Assembly: GCF_000377345.1 (NCBI RefSeq)
Contig: NZ_KB898039.1
Location: 62,001 to 126,000, forward strand
Reading direction: 5' to 3'
Source: Thioalkalivibrio sp. ALJ16
GTDB taxonomy: Bacteria; Pseudomonadota; Gammaproteobacteria; Ectothiorhodospirales; Ectothiorhodospiraceae
DNA length: 64,000 nt
Position 1 is the stretch's first letter. Every line of letters begins with the position of its first letter. Made by a program: the position numbers and the translations under genes. The notes beneath the pieces were generated by a model, which was not told where the DNA came from, did not search any database, and saw only the letters and a list, made by a program, of their open reading frames with translations. Below are positions 16,846-27,575 of the stretch, one piece after another.

Positions 16846-17209
16846 CTCGTCTGGGTAACCGAAAAAGGAATTCGAGTATGCAAAGCGGCAGGGGGCCTGG
16901 CGAACAACGCCACGAACCCCGGGGGTGACGCGGATCGCCATGCCGCGGCGAGGGGCGGGATTCGCAGGGGGCCGCCACAGATCGATGGGGCGGGGCGGAC
17001 TGTGCGGGGGTGGCGGCTGGTTCGCCGGACAATCTCAACAACCGGCTCCGGAGGGCATGAAGGAACCTTCGCGCGCATCCTTAATCCTCTACCTGAGGGT
17101 TTTCGCCTCACGGCCCCGCCCGGCCTCAGTCGCGACGAACCGCGCTGGAGCGAGGCTGCACATAACGGGAAGGCCTATCCGGGTTGTCCACCAGCAAGGA
17201 GAAACGCTT
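16846..17209. other. Divergent intergenic region
   Basis: This 364-base stretch lies between the leftward molybdoenzyme gene and the rightward BCCT gene and should contain both promoters. No convincing gene is present. The AAGGAG ribosome binding site for the transporter is at 17196-17201. I could not identify an operator or a confident promoter pair. Confidence 0.4.
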
Positions 17210-18799
17210 GTGCCCAGGGAACATGAAGGGTCGGAACCGGTTCGCAGCTCACGCATGGGCGATCCGCTGGTGGTGGGTATCAGTGTCGGCTTTGTCCTGC
17301 TCTTTCTTGCGGCCTCGTTGTTCGACATGGATGCGGTCGCTCGAGGTATCGGCGAAGGCTTCGCATCGACGGCGCGCTTGTTGGGTTCCTACTTTCAGCT
17401 CTTGTTGCTGCTCACCTTTGTAACCGCCCTCGGCTTGCTGTTTACACCCGCGGCCGGTGCCCGAATTGGGGGTCTGCCGCAGCCGGAGATGAGCCGTTTT
17501 CGCTGGATCTCGATCATCCTGTGTACGCTGCTGGCGGGTGGCGGCGTCTTCTTTGCTGCGGGGGAGCCGGTTTACCATTTTCTGGTTACGCCGCCGAGCT
17601 TTACGACCGAAGCCGGCACGGCCGAGGCGGTCGCCCCGGCGCTGGCGCAGTCGTTCATGCACTGGGGCTTTCTGGCCTGGGCCATCCTCGGCGCCCTGAC
17701 GGCGATTGTGCTGGCACATGCGCATTACAGTCGCGGGCTTCCGCTGCGTCCGCGCAGCCTGCTGGTTCCGGTTTTTGGCGAACGCGCAATGCGCGGTGCG
17801 TTCGGCAGCCTGGTGGATGCGATCTGCATCATCGCCGTGGTGGCCGGGACCGTGGGCCCTATCGGATTCCTGGCGACCCAGATGACCTTCGGGCTTGACG
17901 AGCTCTTCGGGGTAGGCGGCGGTTTCGGGGTTCAGCTGACCATTCTCGGTGGACTGGCCGCACTGTACGTAACATCGGCGGTAACCGGTATCCACCGAGG
18001 AATCCAGCTGCTGTCGCGCCTGAATGTGCTGCTGGTGCTGGCGATCGGGGCTGTCATCCTGGTGTTCGGCCCCACGCTTTTCCTCGTCAACAGCTGGTTC
18101 TCCGGCTTCGGGGCTTACGCGGATTCGTTTCTTGCCATGGCGACGCAGACGGCCGAGACCGCGCCGGACTGGTGGATGCAATGGTGGACGGTGTTTTTCT
18201 TTGCCTGGTTTCTTGGCTACGGGCCGTTGATGGCCGTGTTCGTGGCACGCATCTCGCGGGGGCGCACGATCCGCGAGATGATCCTGGCGATTGCCGTGAT
18301 CGCACCTGTTGCGACCACTGTATGGTTCACCCTGCTTGGCGGTGCGGGGATTCATGCCCAGCTCCATGGCGTGTTCGATCTGACCGAGGCGCTGAACGAC
18401 TTCCGTTTCGATATCGCCACCCTGACCGTGGCCCAGGCACTGCCGGGCGGATTGCTGATGGCGGTTGCGGTTCTCCTGCTGACGACGCTGTTCGTTGCCA
18501 CCACCGGGGACTCGATGAGCTACTCCATCGCCGTCGTCAGCACCGGCCACGATGACCCGCTCCCGGGATTGCGGGCTTTCTGGGGCCTGGCAATGGCGCT
18601 GATGGCCGGCGTGCTGCTCTACATGGGCGAAGGACAGATCAGCGTGCTGCAGCAGTTTATTGTCCTCACTGCGATCCCGGTATCGCTGATCCTGCTGCCT
18701 TCGCTCTGGACCGGGCCCCGCGCGGCGTACGCGCTTGCGCGCGAGCAGGGCCTGATCGCGCCGCTTCCCGGTCCTGGCACAGCACGCCCGCCCGGGTAG
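17210..18799 (+). CDS. BCCT family betaine/carnitine/choline-type transporter
   Basis: A 529-residue BCCT carrier with about twelve transmembrane helices. These carriers bring trimethylammonium osmolytes such as glycine betaine into the cell with Na+ or H+. The signature is the Trp-rich helix WWMQWWTVFFFAWFLGYGP followed by VARISRGRTIREM, very close to the family consensus. FFAAGEPVYHF matches the first-helix motif (GEP). The usual charged N- and C-terminal regulatory tails are short. The GTG start at 17210 is supported by AAGGAG eight bases before it. It is a single-gene unit. With PutP at the left edge it points to osmoprotectant uptake; the exact substrate is not readable. Confidence 0.88.
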   Translation: MPREHEGSEPVRSSRMGDPLVVGISVGFVLLFLAASLFDMDAVARGIGEGFASTARLLGSYFQLLLLLTFVTALGLLFTPAAGARIGGLPQPEMSRFRWISIILCTLLAGGGVFFAAGEPVYHFLVTPPSFTTEAGTAEAVAPALAQSFMHWGFLAWAILGALTAIVLAHAHYSRGLPLRPRSLLVPVFGERAMRGAFGSLVDAICIIAVVAGTVGPIGFLATQMTFGLDELFGVGGGFGVQLTILGGLAALYVTSAVTGIHRGIQLLSRLNVLLVLAIGAVILVFGPTLFLVNSWFSGFGAYADSFLAMATQTAETAPDWWMQWWTVFFFAWFLGYGPLMAVFVARISRGRTIREMILAIAVIAPVATTVWFTLLGGAGIHAQLHGVFDLTEALNDFRFDIATLTVAQALPGGLLMAVAVLLLTTLFVATTGDSMSYSIAVVSTGHDDPLPGLRAFWGLAMALMAGVLLYMGEGQISVLQQFIVLTAIPVSLILLPSLWTGPRAAYALAREQGLIAPLPGPGTARPPG

Positions 18800-21504
<2,705 letters not shown>

Positions 21505-21550
21505 TCACAGCCCGATCCGGGGCGGGCGCAACGTCCCGTCCCTGAACGAG

Positions 21551-21581
21551 AACGCCCGGGGGCAACCCCGGGCGTTTTTTT
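21551..21581 (+). terminator. Intrinsic terminator after katG
   Basis: AACGCCCGGGG (21551-21561) pairs with CCCCGGGCGTT around a four-base loop GCAA and is followed by seven T. This is a textbook rho-independent terminator 47 bases after the katG stop. The reverse strand has no comparable T run, so it serves katG only. Confidence 0.9.
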
Positions 21582-21621
21582 GTGGGCGAGGGCCGCGCGC
21601 TGGCCCTGTGCCGCCTTGCTG

Positions 21622-22704
21622 CTACAGCCAGCCACGGCGGCGGAAGAAGTACAGCATCCCCGCGACCACCGAGAGCATGACCAGCCAGACTACGGGATAG
21701 CCGTAGTAGGTGTAGAGCTCGGGCATGGACCAGGGGCTGTCCGGGTTGTCGAAGTTCATGCCGTAGATACCGACCAGGAAGGTCAGCGGGATGAAGATGG
21801 TGGCAATGATGGTGAGTACGCGCATCACGTCGTTGGAGCGCTGGTTGATCGCGGACATGTAGGCCTCGATCAGGGTGGCGGCCATCTCGCGGTAGGACTC
21901 CAGCAGATCCATGATCTGGATGGTGTGGTCGTGGGCATCGCGCAGATAGGGGAACAGCTCCGGCGTGAACGGCTCCAGGTCGTCGCGCATCAGGCGGGCG
22001 ATCACGTCGCGCGTTGGCCAGAGCTGACGGCGCAGCACGAGGAGCTCGCGGCGCAGGATGTGGATCTGGTTCAGGGTATTCCGGTCGGGCTGGTCGAGAA
22101 CGGTCTCCTCCAGGGTCTCCAGGCGACCGCTGATGTGTTCCAGCACCGGGAAGGCCTGGTCGATGACGGTGTCCATCAGGGCATAGGCGAGGTAGGCGGC
22201 GCCCAGACGGTTGAAGTTGCGGTTGGCGCTGCGCATGCGTTCGCGGATCGGGGCGAAGGGGTCGTGTTCGCCGCTGTGTACGCTGATGACCACACGCTCG
22301 CCCACCATGAAGACGTTGACCTGGTCCAGCTCGACGCTGCCGTTGTGATGGCGCGGCTGGCGCAGGATCGCGACCAGTTGCCCCTCGAAGAAGTCCACCT
22401 TGGGGCGCTGGCCCTGGTGGCGTACGTCCTCCAGCGCCAGCGGGTGCAGCCCGAAGGCCTCGCCCATGGCATGCAGTTGCTGCGAGCTGGGAGTGCCCTG
22501 CAAGTGCAGCCAGACCAGCCCGCCCGCGTGGGCACCAGCGCCGTCCCTGAGGGTGCGCTGCGCGTCCAGCTCGGAGAGCTGTTCGTGGTGATAGTGCCAG
22601 GCCGACACGGTGGCGTCGCCGGTGTGCGGGTGTTCACTGGCGTGGGCGCCGTGGCCTGGGGCGGCACCGGGCTTGAGGTAGGTCTTTTCAAACAGGCGGG
22701 TCAT
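21622..22704 (-). CDS. corA: Magnesium/cobalt transporter CorA
   Basis: A 360-residue CorA-family (2-TM-GxN) divalent-cation channel. The defining YGMNFDN motif ends the first transmembrane helix (TIFIPLTFLVGIYGMNFDN), and a second helix follows before the basic tail RRRGWL. The long N-terminal cytoplasmic domain of about 300 residues, with extended coiled helices, is typical. CorA pentamers import Mg2+ down the membrane potential; some relatives carry other metals. The N-terminal tail is His-rich (HGAHASEHPHTGD), unusual for the family and possibly a metal contact. It converges with katG. The region before its ATG is shared with the divergent universal stress gene. Confidence 0.93.
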   Translation of the reverse strand: MTRLFEKTYLKPGAAPGHGAHASEHPHTGDATVSAWHYHHEQLSELDAQRTLRDGAGAHAGGLVWLHLQGTPSSQQLHAMGEAFGLHPLALEDVRHQGQRPKVDFFEGQLVAILRQPRHHNGSVELDQVNVFMVGERVVISVHSGEHDPFAPIRERMRSANRNFNRLGAAYLAYALMDTVIDQAFPVLEHISGRLETLEETVLDQPDRNTLNQIHILRRELLVLRRQLWPTRDVIARLMRDDLEPFTPELFPYLRDAHDHTIQIMDLLESYREMAATLIEAYMSAINQRSNDVMRVLTIIATIFIPLTFLVGIYGMNFDNPDSPWSMPELYTYYGYPVVWLVMLSVVAGMLYFFRRRGWL

Positions 22705-22845
22705 CGCGGCTCCCGAAGCATTGGGCTGTGCCCAGTATAGGGGCGCGATTATTCGTGCGCGTGGGGTACAAGTCTGGCAGTCTGGTCAGCGACTGAACGG
22801 CCCGGATTCGGGCGAGTCCCACGGGTGAGGAAGGAGGAGTGCGAT

Positions 22846-23331
22846 ATGGAATTGAAGACTATGCTGGTGCCGGTGGATGGTTCCGCCAACGCCTGGCGTG
22901 CGGTGGAGGTGGCCGCGGATCTGGCCGCCAAGTATCAGGCGCGGGTGGTACTGGCCAGCGTGCTGCTGCAGGGCGAGGTGCCGCCGCATATCCGCAAGCT
23001 TTCCGATCTTCCGGACCCGGATGATCCGCCCCTGGCGATGGGTGGCGCGGCGGTCGGCTCCGCGGTGCCGCCAAAGGTGCTGCGCGATATCGCCAGGAAG
23101 CTGGTGGAACAGGCGCACGAATACTTCACCGATCTGGGCGTAACCGACATCGAACACCACATTGAGGACGGCTCGCCGGCCAAGGTGATCCTGCAGCAGG
23201 CCGAGTACCACGACGTGGACATGGTGGTGATGGGTTCGCGCGGACTGGGCGGGCTGCAGGGCCTGCTGTCCGGCAGCGTGTCGCACAAGGTGCAGCAGCT
23301 GGCGCGCTGTATCGTGGTCACGGTGAACTGA
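22846..23331 (+). CDS. Universal stress protein (UspA family)
   Basis: A 161-residue single-domain universal stress protein. It has the Rossmann-like fold start KTMLVPVDGSANAWRAV and the ATP-binding motif GSRGLGGLQGLLSGSVSHKV near the C-terminus, which matches G-x2-G-x9-G(S/T). Such proteins form ATP-binding dimers and support survival under stress; specific action is unknown. AAGGAGGAG is placed just before the ATG at 22846. The gene is followed 16 bases later by a small Smr-domain gene and probably shares its transcript. Confidence 0.9.
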   Translation: MELKTMLVPVDGSANAWRAVEVAADLAAKYQARVVLASVLLQGEVPPHIRKLSDLPDPDDPPLAMGGAAVGSAVPPKVLRDIARKLVEQAHEYFTDLGVTDIEHHIEDGSPAKVILQQAEYHDVDMVVMGSRGLGGLQGLLSGSVSHKVQQLARCIVVTVN

Positions 23332-23347
23332 GACCGGTATTGCTGCG

Positions 23348-23602
23348 ATGTCGCGGCTGTCGGTCGACTTGCACGAGTGCTTTCGCAATGGGCGTCGCAT
23401 TGACGCCGAGCTGAACGGCGCCATCGAACAGGCCTGCGACAAGCGCATCAAGACGGTGGAGATTATCCACGGCAAGGGCAGCGGGCAGTTGAAGAAGCGC
23501 GTGCTGCGGTTCCTGCAGCAGCCGGACATCAAGGCCCGCTACCACCGCCTCGAGAAGGACTCGAAGAACCACGGCCGCCTGTTCGTGCATTTCCGGCACT
23601 GA
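23348..23602 (+). CDS. Small Smr-domain protein
   Basis: An 84-residue stand-alone Smr domain, the module found at the C-terminus of MutS2. The core LSVDLHECFRNG and TVEIIHGKGSGQLKKRVL are the two diagnostic motifs; the LDLHG and HGKG segments form the nucleic-acid-processing site in nuclease members. No other domain is present. It follows the universal stress gene by 16 bases, so cotranscription is likely. A role in nicking or RNA processing is inferred from the family only. Confidence 0.85.
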   Translation: MSRLSVDLHECFRNGRRIDAELNGAIEQACDKRIKTVEIIHGKGSGQLKKRVLRFLQQPDIKARYHRLEKDSKNHGRLFVHFRH

Positions 23603-23627
23603 TCCACACCCCCTCCTTGAACCCCGC

Positions 23628-23711
23628 CCCGTAGGAGCCTGCTTGCAGGCGAAGCTCCTGCCCACATTTGACTCTGGCAGGGACATTCGCTGGCAAGCAG
23701 GCTTCTACGGG
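23628..23711. repeat. REP-like palindromic repeat, copy 1
   Basis: Two inverted arms, GTAGGAGCCTGCTTGCAGG and GGCAAGCAGGCTTCTAC, enclose a central block with ACTCTGGCAGGGA. Copies at 24824-24906 and 25975-26059 have the same arms and core, and a half copy lies at 35321-35353. The form resembles extragenic palindromic repeats mobilised by RAYT transposases; no such transposase is in this window. The stop codon of the patatin gene falls inside this copy. Confidence 0.8.
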
Positions 23712-24673
23712 GGAGGGTGGCGCTCGCCCAGCTTGCGGTCGGCGAGTGCATAGCCGAGGTCGATCATCTCGGTGGCGCGGTGGAAGTCGAACACCCCGCA
23801 GGCGTTGACCGGGACCTCGATCAGGTGCTCCGGGTTGTAGGCGGCGATGCGAAAGCGCGCGATCGTGCCCTGCATGGCCTCGATGGAGTGGGAGACGATG
23901 TCGATCAGCCCCAGTGCGCGGGCCTCCTGTTCGCGGCTCAGGCTCGGGTCGGTCTCGCCCAGGCCCAGCTTGTCCTGCCAGTCCTGCAGCCAGGTTCCGA
24001 CTCGGTCGGGCAGGGCCTCGGCCAGGCGGTGGTTCAGCAGGCCCCGGTTATCAGGTGCGCCCACGTTCGGGTCGGAAGCCCCGGTGCGCTCGGGGCGGAT
24101 CAGGTCTTCGCCGACGCGGCCGTTCAGGCTGACCGCCAGGGTGATGTCGGTGTCGTCGTTCAGAGTCGGGGCGATCGGGACCGGGTTCAGCAGGCCGCCA
24201 TCCACCAGCAGCCGCCCCTTGTGGCGCACCGGGGTGAACACGGTGGGGATGGCGATGGACGCGCGGATGGCGTCGAACAGAGAACCGGTGTTCAGCCAGA
24301 CCTCGCGTTCGCGCTCGATGTCGGTGGCCACGGCGGTAAACGAGATCGGCAGCTGTTCGATGTCGGTGTCGCCGAGCATGTCGCGCAGCTTCTCGATCAG
24401 GCGCTCGCCGCGAATCAGGCCGGCGCCACGAAAGGAGAAATCCAGTAGCCGCCAGACATCCTGGCGGCGCAGGGTCTTCACCCAGGCCTCGTAGGCGTCC
24501 AGCTGGCCGGCCGCGTAGATGCCGCCGACGACCGCGCCCATGGAAGCGCCCGCGATGGAGCGGATCTGGTAGTCCGAGTGTTCCTCCAGCCAGCGGATCA
24601 CGCCGATCTGCGTTAGGCCGCGGGCGCCGCCGCTGCCAAGGACCAGGGAAATGGACTGGGGCTTTCGCGTCAT
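23705..24673 (-). CDS. Patatin-like phospholipase, RssA/NTE type
   Basis: A 322-residue patatin-fold acyl hydrolase. LVLGSGGARGLTQIGVIR provides the oxyanion hole, the nucleophile elbow is GASMG, and the catalytic Asp is in LLVDGGLLNPVP. These bacterial proteins hydrolyse lysophospholipids or related esters, often at the inner membrane face. The ATG at 24673 (MTRKPQSI) is chosen because homology starts there; an upstream ATG at 24805 would add an unlikely N-terminus. The stop codon and last residues come from a REP-like repeat, and a second copy lies about 150 bases upstream of the start, so the gene is framed by direct repeats. Confidence 0.88.
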   Translation of the reverse strand: MTRKPQSISLVLGSGGARGLTQIGVIRWLEEHSDYQIRSIAGASMGAVVGGIYAAGQLDAYEAWVKTLRRQDVWRLLDFSFRGAGLIRGERLIEKLRDMLGDTDIEQLPISFTAVATDIEREREVWLNTGSLFDAIRASIAIPTVFTPVRHKGRLLVDGGLLNPVPIAPTLNDDTDITLAVSLNGRVGEDLIRPERTGASDPNVGAPDNRGLLNHRLAEALPDRVGTWLQDWQDKLGLGETDPSLSREQEARALGLIDIVSHSIEAMQGTIARFRIAAYNPEHLIEVPVNACGVFDFHRATEMIDLGYALADRKLGERHPPP

Positions 24674-24823
24674 GGTGGCCGTCGTGCCTGTCTGGGGTGA
24701 TGGGGGAAACGCGCCGATCGCTTTGCGGAGCTGCCGTATCCGGTTTGTCTTGAGGAAATGTTGGGGGTGTGACGGGTTTTTTCCAGCGTAGAGACCTGGT
24801 TCCAACGAATGGGTCTCCTGGCA

Positions 24824-24906
24824 GGGGGGCTGCTTGCAGGCGGACGCCCCTGCCGGCGTTCGACTCTGGCGGGGACTTCGCCTGCAAGCAGGCTCCTACC
24901 GGGGGG
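24824..24906. repeat. REP-like palindromic repeat, copy 2
   Basis: Arms GGGCTGCTTGCAGGCG and TTCGCCTGCAAGCAGGCTCC flank a core containing TTCGACTCTGGCGGGGA, which matches copy 1 in order and orientation. It lies upstream of the patatin gene, between it and the leftward hypothetical gene at 24923. The two copies are direct repeats about 1.2 kb apart. Confidence 0.8.
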
Positions 24907-24922
24907 TATGCGGCGATGGGGG

Positions 24923-25360
24923 CTATACGGGGGAGCGGTTCGGGTCCAGGAGGTGATCGTGCAGGGTCTGAGCGGCCTCGCCGGCAGGTTCTTCCACCCG
25001 TAGCTGCCAGACGTGGGCCGGGTGATCCGGTGACCATTCGCTGAAGACCACCAGCCCGGCGTACGGGCCGCACCCGCGGATGGTGCCCAGCGTCAGGCGG
25101 CCTTCGGCATCGCCGTACAGGTGCACCTCGAAATCGGGGGCGGGTGGTGGCAGCCTCCAGTGTCCGTCGCGGCCGGTCTCGCGGAAGGCTTCGTCGGAGG
25201 GTTCGGCATCGTCGCCGAAGTGGCGGCGCAACAGCGGTACCGACAGCCGGTGCGGGAGGCCCAGTACGGTCTCGATGCCGCTGCGGCCGTGGTCCACCGC
25301 CTGGGCGGCGGATTCCAGCGGGTCCCGTGGTCCAAGCCAGTGTTTCAGGATCTTGCGCAT
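24923..25360 (-). CDS. Hypothetical cytoplasmic protein
   Basis: A protein of about 145 residues that I do not recognise. It lacks a signal peptide and transmembrane helices. Visible features are the N-terminal MRKILKHWLGPRDP, a segment DFEVHLYGDAEGRLTLG that looks like two beta strands, and VVFSEWSPDHPAHVWQLRV. The start at 25360 is tentative; a TTG at 25396 would add 12 residues, and neither has a good ribosome binding site. It is leftward, upstream of the patatin gene and separated from it by a REP-like repeat. Confidence 0.55.
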   Translation of the reverse strand: MRKILKHWLGPRDPLESAAQAVDHGRSGIETVLGLPHRLSVPLLRRHFGDDAEPSDEAFRETGRDGHWRLPPPAPDFEVHLYGDAEGRLTLGTIRGCGPYAGLVVFSEWSPDHPAHVWQLRVEEPAGEAAQTLHDHLLDPNRSPV

Positions 25361-25477
25361 GTGGGGATGATCGGTGACGCCGTTGCCGGTCTGCAAGCAG
25401 GGCGTTTCACGGAGTGGTTTGGACGCGGGCGGTGGGCAGCGTTACCGTGCAGGGAGTCGCGACCACAGGAGAGTCTC

Positions 25478-25954
25478 ATGGGCTTCGCATTGTCCGATAT
25501 GCAGCTGTCGAGTTCCGCGTTTGGCCCCGGGCAGCCGATCCCGAAGCGCCATACCGGCGAGGGCGCGGATACGTCGCCGGCATTGCAGTGGCGGGGCGTG
25601 CCGCAAGGCACCCGGTCGCTGGCGGTGATCTGCCACGATCCGGACGCGCCACTGGTCCAGCCGGGCACCTACGGCTTCGTGCACTGGGTGCTGTACAACC
25701 TGCCACCGGATCTGGACGGCCTGCCCGAGGCGACCGATCTGGGCGCGACGGGCCAGACGGATTTTGGTCGCACCGGCTATGGCGGGCCGATGCCGCCCGA
25801 GGGCCACGGCAAGCATCACTACTTCTTCTGGCTGCTGGCGTTGGACGCCGACCTGCAGCTACCGCCGGGGTTGACCCTGTGGCAGTTCCTGGAACACGCC
25901 GAGCCCCACGTCATCGGCATGAACCGGCTGGTGGGTACCTACCAGCGCGGCTAG
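25478..25954 (+). CDS. YbhB/YbcL family Raf-kinase-inhibitor-like (PEBP) protein
   Basis: A 158-residue phosphatidylethanolamine-binding-protein-fold protein of the bacterial YbhB/YbcL type. The signatures are SPALQWRGVPQGTRSLAVI, then CHDPDAP with HWVLYNLPP, and GYGGPMPPEGHGKHHYFFW, which form the anion-binding pocket. The cellular role of bacterial members is unclear. AGGAGA upstream of the ATG at 25478 selects this start within a longer open frame. It is a single gene, followed by a REP-like repeat. Confidence 0.9.
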   Translation: MGFALSDMQLSSSAFGPGQPIPKRHTGEGADTSPALQWRGVPQGTRSLAVICHDPDAPLVQPGTYGFVHWVLYNLPPDLDGLPEATDLGATGQTDFGRTGYGGPMPPEGHGKHHYFFWLLALDADLQLPPGLTLWQFLEHAEPHVIGMNRLVGTYQRG

Positions 25955-25974
25955 CCCTGGGCTCACAATATCTT

Positions 25975-26059
25975 GTTGTGGGAGCGTGCTTGCACGCGAA
26001 TGCCTCCTGCCATAGTCCGGCTCGGGCAGGCGCTTCGCCGGCAAGCCGGCTCCCACAAG
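25975..26059. repeat. REP-like palindromic repeat, copy 3
   Basis: Arms TTGTGGGAGCGTGCTTGCAC and GGCAAGCCGGCTCCCACAA enclose a core related to copies 1 and 2 (CTCCTGCC ... GGGCAGG). The arm sequence GTGGGAGC differs from GTAGGAGC of copy 1, so these are diverged family members. It lies 20 bases after the PEBP gene stop. Confidence 0.8.
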
Positions 26060-26073
26060 GCAGCAGCCATGAA

Positions 26074-26109
26074 AAAGGCCCGGACCGAGGAAACTCGGGC
26101 CGGGCCTTT
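26074..26109 (-). terminator. Intrinsic terminator for the PfkB kinase gene
   Basis: Read on the minus strand, CAAAGGCCCGG pairs with CCGGGCCTTT around a loop that itself contains CCGAG/CTCGG, and is followed by a T run (TTTTTC). It lies about 40 bases beyond the kinase stop at 26148. The + strand also ends in CTTTG, so weak two-way activity is possible for the convergent PEBP gene. Confidence 0.8.
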
Positions 26110-26147
26110 GTGCGTTCCCGGGCGGGTGCCGGGGCGGCGTCAGTCGC

Positions 26148-27080
26148 TTAGTAGCGGTAGCCGAAGGCCTTTTCGAACTTGTCGGCGAACTCTTCGGCGG
26201 TGAAGTGGTGGTTCTGGGTGCCGGAGTGGGCGATCTTGATCGAGCCGATCAGCGAGGCGATGCGGCCGGTGGTTTCCCAGTCATAGCCCTTTTCCAGGCC
26301 GAACAGGATGCCGGCGCGGTAGGAGTCGCCACAGCCGGTCGGGTCCTTGATCGCGGCCGGTTCGACCGACGGGATGGTGATCTTCTTGCCGCCGGTGTAG
26401 ATGTCGGAGCCGTCGCCGCCACGGGTGACGATCATCGCGTCGACCATCTCGGCCAGCTGTTCCAGGCTCATGCCGGTGCGGTCGGCGGTGAGCTGCGCCT
26501 CGTAGTCGTTGAACGCGGCGTAGGTGGCGTTTTCCATGAAACGCTTCAGGTCGTCGCCGTCGAACATCGGCAGACCCTGGCCCGGGTCGAACATGAACGG
26601 GATGCCGGCCTCGGCGAACTGCTGGGCGTGCTCGATCATGCCGTCACGGCCGTCCGGGGAGACGATGCCGACCTTGATGCCGTCGGCCTCGGTGACCTTC
26701 TGCTGGTGCGAGAAGCCCATTGCGCCCGGGTGGAACGCGGTGATCTGGTTGTCGTCCTGGTCGGTGGTGATGAAGGCCTGACCGGTGTAGGTGTCCCGCA
26801 ACTCCTTGACGAACTTGCGCGAGATACCGTGCTTGTCCATCCAGTCGGCATAGGGGGCGAAGTCGCCGCCCACGGTGGCCATGATCGTCGGGTCCGCGCC
26901 CAGCAGCTTCATGTTGTAGGCGATGTTGCCGGCGCAGCCGCCGAACTCGCGGCGCATGTCCGGGACCAGGAAGGACACGTTCAGCATGTGCACCTTGTCC
27001 GGGAGGATGTGGTTCTTGAAGCGGTCGGGGAACACCATGATGGTGTCGTAGGCCATGGACCCACAGATCAGAGCGGACAT
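26148..27080 (-). CDS. PfkB family sugar/adenosine kinase
   Basis: A 310-residue ribokinase/PfkB-fold kinase. REFGGCAGNIAYNMKLLGAD is the N-terminal substrate-binding signature, and IKDPTGCGDSYRAG holds the catalytic Asp in the GCGD anion-hole loop (usually GAGD). Family members phosphorylate sugars or nucleosides with ATP. The overall sequence resembles proteobacterial adenosine-kinase-type members, but the substrate is an inference. AGGAGTCAAC just before the ATG at 27080 supports the start. It is a single leftward unit with its own terminator. Confidence 0.85.
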   Translation of the reverse strand: MSALICGSMAYDTIMVFPDRFKNHILPDKVHMLNVSFLVPDMRREFGGCAGNIAYNMKLLGADPTIMATVGGDFAPYADWMDKHGISRKFVKELRDTYTGQAFITTDQDDNQITAFHPGAMGFSHQQKVTEADGIKVGIVSPDGRDGMIEHAQQFAEAGIPFMFDPGQGLPMFDGDDLKRFMENATYAAFNDYEAQLTADRTGMSLEQLAEMVDAMIVTRGGDGSDIYTGGKKITIPSVEPAAIKDPTGCGDSYRAGILFGLEKGYDWETTGRIASLIGSIKIAHSGTQNHHFTAEEFADKFEKAFGYRY

Positions 27081-27416
27081 GTTGACTCCTTGCGTTGTTG
27101 AAACGGGTTGGCGTGGCGTCCGAAAAAGACGGCGCAGTGGCCTGGCGGCGCGCGATTTCGGGGTTCGCTGCGCGCTCGCAACAGGCCGGACGGTGCGCAT
27201 AGGGTAAATATTTGGGCGCAAAACAACAAATCGGGGCCGGATCGCGAGCCGCGTCGGGCGTGCCTTTTGGTACCGGTGATTCCGGCCGGAGCGCAGCGTA
27301 GAGCCGGAATCACCTGCAGCCAGCAATGCCCAGGCGTGGCGCCCGATCCTGGCCCAACGCCATGCCGGGGGCTTTGTGGCAGCATTGGGGTATTGCCGCG
27401 AGCGAGGGCCTGTCCG
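27081..27416. other. Divergent intergenic region with a 12-bp inverted repeat
   Basis: A 336-base region between the leftward kinase gene and the rightward ABC exporter genes. It includes a perfect inverted repeat, GGTGATTCCGGC at 27275-27286 and GCCGGAATCACC at 27303-27314, with a 16-base loop. The form resembles a second family of dispersed REP-like palindromes rather than an operator. The rest should hold two promoters, which I cannot place confidently. Confidence 0.55.
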
Positions 27417-27575
27417 ATGAATCCGCGCGTACTGATTCCGATCCTGATCATTCTGCTGTTGCTGCTGAGCCTGTGGTCCATGAGCCTGGACGGTGATGGC
27501 GGCATCCTGCCAAGCGCGCCCGAGCCGGGTGCCGCGACGCCGCCGACCACGCACGTGGTGGCCGCCCCCGCATGA
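27417..27575 (+). CDS. 52-residue membrane peptide at the head of an ABC exporter operon
   Basis: A small protein with one strongly hydrophobic helix (residues 5-22: [18 protein letters not shown]) followed by a Pro/Ala/Gly-rich tail ending HVVAAPA. It resembles nothing I can name. A GAGG site precedes the ATG, and its TGA overlaps the ATG of the ATPase gene (ATGA), so translation is coupled. This placement makes a real gene likely. It may be a small accessory subunit of the exporter. Confidence 0.55.
   Translation: MNPRVLIPILIILLLLLSLWSMSLDGDGGILPSAPEPGAATPPTTHVVAAPA

Noticed and set aside
22705-22845. A possible tRNA-like fold upstream of the universal stress gene
   Set aside because: No TpsiC-like GGTTCGA motif, no acceptor stem and no anticodon loop could be matched.
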